Shown here piece after piece: positions 56,653 through 64,000 of a stretch of DNA of 64,000 nucleotides. Both the position numbers and the translations under genes were made by a program. Every line of letters starts with the position of its first letter. Within the stretch, counting starts at the first letter, position 1. Source of the DNA: Cladochytrium replicatum. Its lineage: Eukaryota > Chytridiomycota > Chytridiomycetes > Cladochytriales > Cladochytriaceae. The stretch spans positions 1-64,000 of the forward strand of contig JAHLKD010000112.1 of the NCBI GenBank assembly GCA_025526935.1, given 5' to 3'. Below the pieces are notes generated by a model. That model did no database searches. It was not told the DNA's origin and saw only the letters and a list, made by a program, of their open reading frames with translations.

Positions 56653-56671
56653 TTTTGACACATTTGAATTG
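56653..56671. promoter_or_regulatory. 19-bp gap between divergent start codons
   Basis: All that separates the carrier ATG (56652, minus) from the GCP5 ATG (56672, plus). No TATA box. Transcripts of each gene must start inside the other's first exon or farther, unless the GCP5 start is wrong. Confidence 0.6.
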
Positions 56672-59600
56672 ATGGTTGGGGACGGCAAGTCTGGAACAGC
56701 GACAACGGCATTACTGGCAAAGCTGGTACAGAATATCAGCGGAAAGAAGGTAAAAAAGGCAGGGTGTGTATGGATTTTACGGACTCAACTCTCGCTGGTA
56801 GAATATCGCCAAAGAACTGGCATTGGCCGAGAAGATTATCTATGAAGGAAAGTACTCGACGCAGAGCCCGCAGGACGTAACAAGAAAGTATTCTGGGTAC
56901 GATAGATTCAATTACGCAGAAGTTCATCACTAATGCTACGTACCACCGCAAGATTGGCTGAGAAGTTTGAAATATTCGGCTATTCGGACAAAGCTGAACG
57001 ATTAGAGGAAATATTCAACGCTGCGGTCTACTCTTGTCCTTCCAGAGACCTTTCGGCAAAACTGCTGGTGCGAGAAGCTCTAAAATCCTCTTGACATGGC
57101 CATTTACGATCCGTTTGGAAGGTCCATAATGTCCTCTGGCTTACATTCCTACTTGCGGATTCCCCAACATCAAACAAGGGAGAGTTCACTTTCAGCTGGT
57201 CAGATACTTTGAACGCTGCGGGAGAAATCACATGGGATCAAGTTTTGGATAATGAGCCGTTGAATGGAGATCACTGGAAACTTCCTGACCTTGACGAAGA
57301 TGATAGTGATGCAGACGATACGGACTATGAATGGCATGGAAGCACGAATGTCACATCAGCACTTGATGCGTCGACAGCGATCAACACGGACGCACCAATT
57401 ACATCAACGGATTATGCCCAGCCGATTCCGGATGCCTTTCACACTTGGCAATATTGGAGGGACTCATCATCGCCGTCAGTGTTTTCATCTGGTAATAGAA
57501 CGCCAATCGCAGTTCGTACGTATGCCGGTTACCATTGTGTTTTTATTCTGAGATCATTCTCAGAGATCTCGATACAACGACACCGGGACAGTTTGAAGTC
57601 TGCCTTTCTGTTTCCTAGAAAGCTCCATACCATTCATGAAATGGATGTAGTGAAAGAAGCGCTCTTTATGCTCAACCCGCAGGCTAGTGTTATATTGGAG
57701 GACTTACGTGGTCGATCTCTGTTTGTATTCATCCCAGATTCTGCAAAGTACCAGGTGAGAATTCGCGACTGTGAATAGTTTTGACTTGACTTAACCGTTC
57801 TCCTAGGTTTCAACGGAATTGTGTATGCTTCATACGAGTTTGGGTTCGCAAACGCATTTATTGCAGGAGCTTGCCGCATTGGGAACATCATTACATCGAT
57901 TACGTATTGTTTCTGAAAGGTGAAGGGTGATGTTGTATTCGCCACATTCGGTACTCTGATATACATTTCCAGCCTCTTGAATAATGGCATAAAGCGAGAC
58001 ATACCGCAGACTTTTGAATCATGTGCAACGGCAATGGTTGAGTTTGTTTTTCGTCCATTCCAACTGTACATCGTTGAGCTCACTGCGGCGGTGTTTTCCT
58101 CTTGTACGTTCTACGAGCGTTGGCTGATCTATCGATTAATCCACTGTTACAGCACCTGGGTTGGGAACCGTTCTCCACTTGGCCTATAAGCTACAAGCGT
58201 GGACTCGAATCATCAGTGCACTTAATCCCATTCTGGTTGTGCTCTATCAGTTTATGTTGTGCAGCGGAATAGAGACGAGCTCATGTGCCTGTGAAGTCAA
58301 AGAGCATTCCAACAAGAGTCGGGTTGCTGTGCTCCTTTCCAAATTATATCCCCGAACATACCTTGATCTTTACTATCAAATCTTTCTACGCGTTGTAGCG
58401 CTTTGACTCGAACTAACGTTTCGCGAACTGTGTAGGCAGCAGTTGTATGATGGCGTGCACGGAATAACTGCTTTCGAAATGATGTTGAACATCTTTCTGT
58501 TGACCGTTCAACCGTATTTCGAGTTCACAGATCAGTTGATGACTGTCGGTGCAATTTCTGACCCCCAGTTGGAGTACTTTATAGAAAGGTGATGCAAAAC
58601 ACAGTGCACAATTAAGAAGTGGTCTAATTGATTTTTCAGTCGCCAGCTACAATTGGACGACTTACATGTATTGCCAGAATCAGCACCGACCTTTTTGGGA
58701 GCCTTTGTGGGCACAGTCATATCTTGTGGTCAGTCGGTGCTGTTAATGAAGCATCTTAATCGATACATCAGTGTAAGCAGAATGTCGGAAAGATCGTTTG
58801 TCATCTAAAAGGGCCATAGCATGTTAATACGACTGAGGCTATCGGATTTTGCTCACTGTTTGACGCAGTCAAGACGCGTGTTTTGGAATTGTTTGATATC
58901 TCCGTTGCAAAAGATGCTCAGACCATGACGGAGGGGAGTTTGATCAGTAGCTTTTCAAATGGCACGGCCGACTTTGTCTCCAAGGAAGGCCAAACGTTTG
59001 TACTGTTGGCAAAGCTTCGCGGAGGTATATCTGTTTCCCCTTGGTTGGATGAGAGCTAACTGATCGCCTGGTAGAAATGCCAACTCGGGATCCAGCGTTA
59101 ACAGTTACCGATCCAGTCATTCCAACATTCCATGATGCGCTGCACGATATATTGGAATCGATGTTCAGAGAAATGAATGTTTACGTTGGGAAGTTATTGA
59201 GTACAGCCTTGCTTGGTTCAAACATTGGAGGTGGCCCAGGACGACAGAGCAAGTCCTATTTGATTCGCAAAGCACACGAGATCCATGGTGTATACTTCAT
59301 GCTGGACGGGGCACTATACGAACTATTTACGCAAAGGTTTTTTACATTGGTATTCACTCATGCTCTATCGTCATCATTAGATTGCTCAAAGTTACTGTGG
59401 TCTTTTCAGATCGAATCAAAGCCAATCGTCGGAAGAGCGCGCTTTTACGCGCATGACCGACAGTTGAATTTGATTTTCCGGGAAACGGCCTTGTCACTCG
59501 GCAGATTTGAGGAGTGCAGTGGAGATGTTCCGATGATAGATCCAAGAGCTATAAAGTTCTTTACATATGAGAGGAAAGAATCAGATCCTTTGTCGTCACA

Positions 59601-60476
59601 CAAGCGAATTTGGGATCTGGTTGAGCGCTTAGATAACAGTTCCCCTCACTACTCGGCATTTGTTTACTTCGCGAGAATGGCATGCCGTATCGAGGTAATA
59701 TTTGCCATGGATAACTCGGCATGGCTAATACAGTTCAGGTCGAGTCGCCTTACACAGTTATCTTTTCTCCGAATTCAGCGAACTCGATTTTGGATGACGT
59801 GCATTCTCTGCTGATGTCCGTCAAGTACGTCCGGTTCACCTCCTTGAAGACTTGGAAACGCTGGATTTCACTTGACCGCACAGGCTCATTCCAAGAGCAC
59901 GGAAGACAAGACGAATCGTTTATTTCCACACGAAGGCGCATATCTGCAATGCAGATGAGTCTGAACCACTTCATCTCCTGTGTGCATAATCATTTCCTGG
60001 GAATTGCAAACAAGCATTCATCCGAGTACATTGATATCCTGCGCCAATCCAGAACCATTGAAGAAATGAGGCTCCAACATCTTGCCTGTGTGACAGGTGT
60101 GCGAGAAAAGCTTTTGCTGGGACGAAAAGTATGCTTAAATACCGATTCCACACATTCTCTCCTGACACGCTTTGAAAGACACTTCCAATTCTTGCGGCAA
60201 TGTTTGCTGTGTTCAGTCTCGCTTCTGACTTTGGGGATCTGCTTGAAAAGCTTGAGAAAAAGGTTGATGGAAATATGGAACGAGTTGCGGTGGGAGAAGT
60301 GCTTCACGCAATGGAGAATAAGTACACTGAACACCGACGGTTCGTTGTTGAAAGTTTGGCATCACTTGAGAACTATGGAGTTAACTTCGGTATGTACCAT
60401 TGCTTGAAATTCATGATGATTTGTTAATATTCTTGTTGCACACCATCAAGGAGCATCACTCATATCTGTAATCTAA
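56672..60476 (+). CDS. GCP5: Gamma-tubulin complex component 5 (GCP5), Spc97/Spc98 family, 16 exons
   Basis: Subunit of the gamma-tubulin ring complex that nucleates microtubules. Exons: 56672-56749, 56802-56896, 56953-57067, 57122-57515, 57564-57754, 57807-57919, 57973-58103, 58153-58391, 58440-58588, 58640-58772, 58811-59024, 59075-59349, 59410-59694, 59739-60128, 60179-60389, 60451-60476. Total 3039 bases, 1012 residues (human GCP5 is about 1024). Phases agree at every join. GCP5-like features: N-terminal helix ending LEEIFNAA, FLLADSPTSN, ITWDQVLDNEPLNGDHW with an acidic stretch, IHEMDVVKEALFML, PTFLGAFVGTVISCGQSVLL, VYFMLDGALYELFTQRFF, SPYTVIFSPNSANSILDDV, MQMSLNHFISCVHNHF and a C-terminal AAMFAVFSLASDF. 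Exons 4/5 and 10/11 borders are tentative. A 23-bp alternative intron near 56900 was rejected. Confidence 0.88.
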
Positions 60477-60506
60477 CTGCCCTGTAAATCTGTAATTTAA
60501 CTAAAA

Positions 60507-61525
60507 ATGGAAACAATCGCGAACCCTTCGAACCCCTCGAGTCCGATTCCCGACCCGGAATTGCTGTTGCTCACTCACGTCTTTGGCGACCCGCCGTCGC
60601 ATTTTGTGGACGACGTTGTGAATGCGGTGAACGAGGTCTCTTCTCGGTGCTTGGTTGAGTACGAACGAATCGTAGACAGTTGGGTGACAGAACGAGATGT
60701 GGAATCTGAGGATGACGACGAATCTGAGAGGATTAAAGACGATGTAAATATCATTCTTAGTTTCAAATTATTTGGCACTCAAGGAAGATCCCTTTACACC
60801 TGGGAAACGATTTAGGCCATATCCGCGATGCAAACACTATTGGATGGCCGAATTGATAGCATGTTCGACCTCTTCGAGATATTTGTCAGCAAGCAACTCC
60901 TACGTATTCCCTCTGAGGTTCTCGACAAAGTAACTCTTCCGGAGTTCGAGGTAATAATGAAATCGGCAAGGGCTCACGGAACCACTCACCGAATTTGCAG
61001 AGTGTTGACAATACGCTAGATCAACAGTTTCTCACTTCGACTTCGGCGAATATCTCGGAACTGAAGAAGGAGATCGAAGAGAAACGTAGATGGAGGCGAC
61101 ATCTGATACAACGTCAGCAGGAGTATGGGGCTATGCTACCTGCACTACGAACGTCCGTTCAGAGCGTTAGGCGGTTGTCCATGGCGAGCGGATCGCCTCC
61201 TGTTGATTCTGATTTGGAAGGAAAAGGTAAACCGATCACTAGCTTGAGAACATTCTTCCTCATTACTGTGAAATCAGGTTTTTTGCTGGACAAGGCAGCA
61301 TCATCCGTTTCCAAAGTGGTACCACAACTTCACGAAATTGCAGAAACGACGCTACAGCGAACAACAGTTATTGGTTTGGAGGATCCACAAGGATTTACGC
61401 CAGCCGCGGACGTTGGGGCGAATCTGATTGCCCAAATATTCAGCCCTAGCGTTTCCTTCGATGTGAACACCGATTGCAAGTCAGCACTCGCGATTGCAAA
61501 GACGGAGGATCTCATGATCATGTGA
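60507..61525 (+). CDS. MIS12: Kinetochore protein MIS12/MTW1 (4 exons)
   Basis: Core subunit of the MIS12 kinetochore complex linking centromeric chromatin to the outer kinetochore. Exons 60507-60743, 60816-60950, 61001-61226, 61278-61525; 846 bases, 281 residues. The N-terminus has the family signature (LLLLTHVFGDPPSHFVDDVV, then NAVNEVSSRCLVEYE). Next, LLDGRIDSMFDLFEIFVSKQ and LRIPSEVLDKVTLPE match the Mis12 helical hairpin ending in the LP motif. Exon 3 is a coiled coil (ISELKKEIEEKRRWRRHLIQ). The last intron keeps the frame if retained. Only 30 bp separate its ATG from the GCP5 stop. Confidence 0.88.
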
Positions 61526-61639
61526 GAATTTATTACAAACGAGTAGTCATTGAAGATAATGCAAAGGAATCAACTGCAGCTGTGTTTGATATGCTTGTTA
61601 CAAGAAGGAGCACCTTTTTCGCAGATTTTAGTAAACACG

Positions 61640-61905
61640 ATTTAACACTATCATAACGTACCCTCTTGACATAGAGCTGGCAGAAATTCTCCACCGACGT
61701 AGCTTGCTGTATCAACCTCCCCATTTGCTCAGGAGCATGCTTCTGCAGCGACCTCTCTAATTTTAACTTTGCGATCTCGTAATGCAGTCCATTGAGATCC
61801 AATACTGACAGCACGTAGTCGAAAACCAGGGTTGGAGCAGCCGATGCTAGAGACTTTATTATGCAGACTGAGGCTGGCCTTCGGCGCTCGTTACGTTCCC
61901 TTTGA
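61640..61905 (-). pseudogene. Minus-strand open stretch with a FATC-like segment
   Basis: Open on the minus strand from about 61905 down to a stop near 61533. It contains PEQMGRLIQQATSVENFCQLY, close to the FATC tail of TOR kinases (LIQQATSVENLCQ.Y as I remember it), but the obligatory YIGW..W end is replaced by YVKRVRYDS. No PI3K-like kinase domain lies upstream. Either a relic or a coincidental frame; function not assigned. Confidence 0.35.
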
Positions 61906-61968
61906 AGCGAGTGTCGCCATCACACCTTTTCACCGTTTCGCTCATAATTGGGTCAAGCCACAGCTTTG

Positions 61969-64000
61969 ATGGGGTTGTTTCGTGCGCTGTGGGAGCGGAA
62001 CATTTCGCAGGTGGGATGTAATGAATGAATGAATGCATTGCATGGATCGACTGACGTTTGCACGTTAAGATACGCGCATTGCTCGACAGAAAGGATGTCG
62101 ATCCAAACGAGAGGGATGCCATCGGAACTACTGCCCTGCACTATGCATGCAGTCTCGGGCATCAGAACATTGTAGAGACGCTGCTCGATTGCACCCGCGT
62201 GAACGTTAATGTGCAGGACTACGAAAGTGGTACGATGAACTGGAAACAACCCCATTGTTGCAACCTGACGAAATCCAGGTTACACTGCACTGCATCGAGC
62301 ATTGTACAACGGACACCTGCGACTTGCCCTTCAGCTTATCAACATGCGACCAGACTGTGATCTCTACATCCGAGATAAGGAGGGAAATACCTGCATCGAG
62401 CTACTGAACGTAATTAGCGACCAAACGCCACTCGTTTCCATTTATGATTAACGCAGTTTAGTCAACATTCGCTCATCCGGAAAAGATCACAGCAGGGGAA
62501 CGTTCAAGTTCTTCTCTTCTGGAGTTAGCCGCTGGTATTAACTCCAAAGAGGCTTCCGAAGAAACCAATCCCCGTGCATCAACTTCGGTATGGAGCTGGG
62601 GCTCAAACCGAAACTATGTGCTGGGTCACGAAAGTGATGACCGAGCCATTCCGGAACGAGTCTACCTTGCAGCTGAAGATCCCAGTTTCGCAAAGGATGT
62701 GCTGGAACGGCACAAACAGCTGAGGATCAAGGCGATATATATGTCAAAATACCACAGTTGTGTTTTGACTGATGAAAAAGTATTTTCTTATGGTTACGGC
62801 GCATATGGTAGACTCGGTTTAGGTCACCAGGAGACGAGTCTCAGGCCTGCCTTGGTCGATATTGAGGACGTTATAGCACTCGCACTGGGCCCAGATCACA
62901 CTGTTGCAATCACACAATCTGGGGATGTGTACACGTGGGGGAGCAATCGACATGGTCAGCTTGGATACCAAACCGATATGGACGGGGAGGAACGATCACC
63001 ACAGTTGCTGCCGAAAGAAGTTGGCGGTACGCTCAAGAAGATTCGTATTTTAGGTGCAACTGCTTCAAAGTATCACACTGCTGTCCATACTGAAAAAGGT
63101 AACTGCATAAAATCGATCGAAACAAATTCACTAATGCCGAAGGATTGTTGCAGCTGTGTACACCTGGGGGCGGTCTGTCGGCCAACTCGGTAATGCAATT
63201 CCAATTCCCCCGATGTTTTTATCAATTTTCTGACATAGGCTTTGCATAGGCTGCACAGTTCCCAAAGATGAAGTTCAGCTGTATCCGAAGAAAGTTACCC
63301 AACTAGCCCAGCATACCATTGTACAGATAGCATCATCCAACCACGCGACAGCTGTGCTCGTTGCGCCACTGAAAGATGTATATCTTCTCACAAACAGCCT
63401 TATCCTGAAAGTTTCTGTGCCGATTCTTCCTCGTGCGGTTCCAAAGTCTGATGTGCGTGTTATTGGCAGCGACAGTGCTCAAATCTTGCTTTTGAGGAAT
63501 GGAGATGTGTTTTTCCTGAATTTCGCCTCCGATGCGACTCCAAAGTTCAAGCGAGCATGGACAGGTAGGGCTGGTCATCTGCATGCAACTGATGCGGCAC
63601 TTGGCATCGACGGATCTTTGGTTCTTTGCACCAGAAGTGGGCACGTATATCTTGGAACGCGACGGAAAGATGGTTCGAACACCAATCAATCAGACTTGCC
63701 GAGTCTCTTCAAGTTCAACCGCATCCAATTGTTGCATCACGTTGGAAATGTGGTCGCCTCATCCGGTGGTGGTTATGCTTCTTTGCGGAAGGATCGCCTC
63801 CCGGATCCACCAAAAGCGGTCAAATCTACCTTAAAAGATGATTTGAAGCATCTTTTCTCCATGAACTCAGCGGGGCTTTTGGGGAGATCGGGTGCTTTAG
63901 GCCCTTTAGAGGGAGATTCAGACTCGGAAACGGATCATGACACCAGCGACGCCGAATCCGTAACACATAGCGAAGATTCGCCGGATGTTCGCTTTATGCC
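61969..64000 (+). CDS. Ankyrin-RCC1 protein, IBtk-like (5' part, runs off window)
   Basis: Probable adaptor of the IBtk type (ankyrin repeats, RCC1 repeats, BTB domains; Cullin-3 linked in animals). Exons: 61969-62010, 62070-62229, 62279-62409, 62462-63098, 63154-63189, 63250 to beyond the window. Start MGLFRALWERNISQ was chosen because splicing joins it in frame to IRALLDRKDVDPNERDAIG. Ankyrin repeats: GTTALHYACSLGHQNIVETL and YTALHRALYNGHLRLALQLI. RCC1 repeats: VWSWGSNRNYVLG, VFSYGYGAYGRLGLG, VYTWGSNRHGQLG, VYTWGRSVGQLG. An acidic Ser/Asp-rich segment lies at the window end (GDSDSETDHDTSDAES). The BTB part would lie downstream and is not seen here. Confidence 0.85.

Noticed and set aside
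56528-56671. Upstream in-frame extension of GCP5
   Set aside because: It is the complement of the carrier's first exon. The ATG at 56672 is the simpler choice.
56897-56919. 23-bp intron in GCP5
   Set aside because: A 56-bp intron (56897-56952) has the same donor, a CTAAT branch site and a fitting phase, in line with all neighbouring introns.
57068-57121. Premature stop in GCP5 (TGA in the frame KSS-stop-HGH)
   Set aside because: The TGA lies inside a likely 54-bp intron with GT..AG ends and a TTGAC branch site; removing it keeps the frame.

Overview
The window looks like nuclear DNA of a filamentous or zoosporic (early-diverging) fungus. This is inferred from short introns of about 50-70 bp with GT..AG borders and CTRAC/CTAAT-like branch sites, fungal-type housekeeping genes, a two-domain betaine-lipid synthase, a GCP5-type gamma-tubulin complex subunit (absent from budding yeast), and a repeat load dominated by Copia LTR retrotransposons and hAT DNA transposons. 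No species can be named from the sequence alone.

Positions 1 to about 49,200 are a transposon graveyard with no recognisable host protein gene and one convincing tRNA gene (tRNA-Cys, 35869-35940, minus). Four repeat groups are nested there. (1) A large two-gene hAT element, here 'Giant'; the most complete copy is 16983-24070. Its order is G-rich left end, about twelve 97-bp tandem repeats, ORF A (BED-finger hAT transposase), a back-to-back palindromic array, ORF B (coiled-coil protein of unknown function), G-rich right end. (2) Copia-1, a nearly intact 5.26-kb element at 4247-9506, plus two solo LTRs with perfect 5-bp target duplications. (3) Two related Copia lineages, Copia-2a and Copia-2b, present as fragments and LTRs joined end to end. 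(4) An older hAT ('hAT-III'), now split between 10372-11542 (C-terminal part, plus strand) and 45589-47530 (N-terminal part, minus strand). LINE, SINE-like and gag remnants fill 35.9-39.7 kb.

The most striking observation is a reciprocal rearrangement. The 8-bp target duplication GACGGCAT flanks a Giant right end at 10363 and, inverted, a Giant left end at 45580. One Giant copy carries an ORF B/ORF A fusion at 3305/3306, and the oppositely oriented copy carries the matching ORF A/ORF B fusion near 42447. Both fit one illegitimate exchange between two inverted Giant copies, which inverted about 39 kb and cut hAT-III in two.

From about 50,160 the sequence changes to a compact host-gene island: adenylosuccinate synthetase (+), betaine-lipid synthase BTA1 (+), mitochondrial FAD/folate-type carrier (-), GCP5 (+), MIS12/MTW1 (+), and an ankyrin-RCC1 protein like IBtk (+, running off the end). 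The exon models for the first five keep reading frame and give near-family lengths (426, 856, 324, 1012 and 281 residues). The carrier and GCP5 start codons diverge with only 19 bp between them, and GCP5 and MIS12 are 30 bp apart. The genes do not form one pathway; purine synthesis, membrane lipid, cofactor transport, microtubule nucleation and kinetochore functions simply sit side by side.
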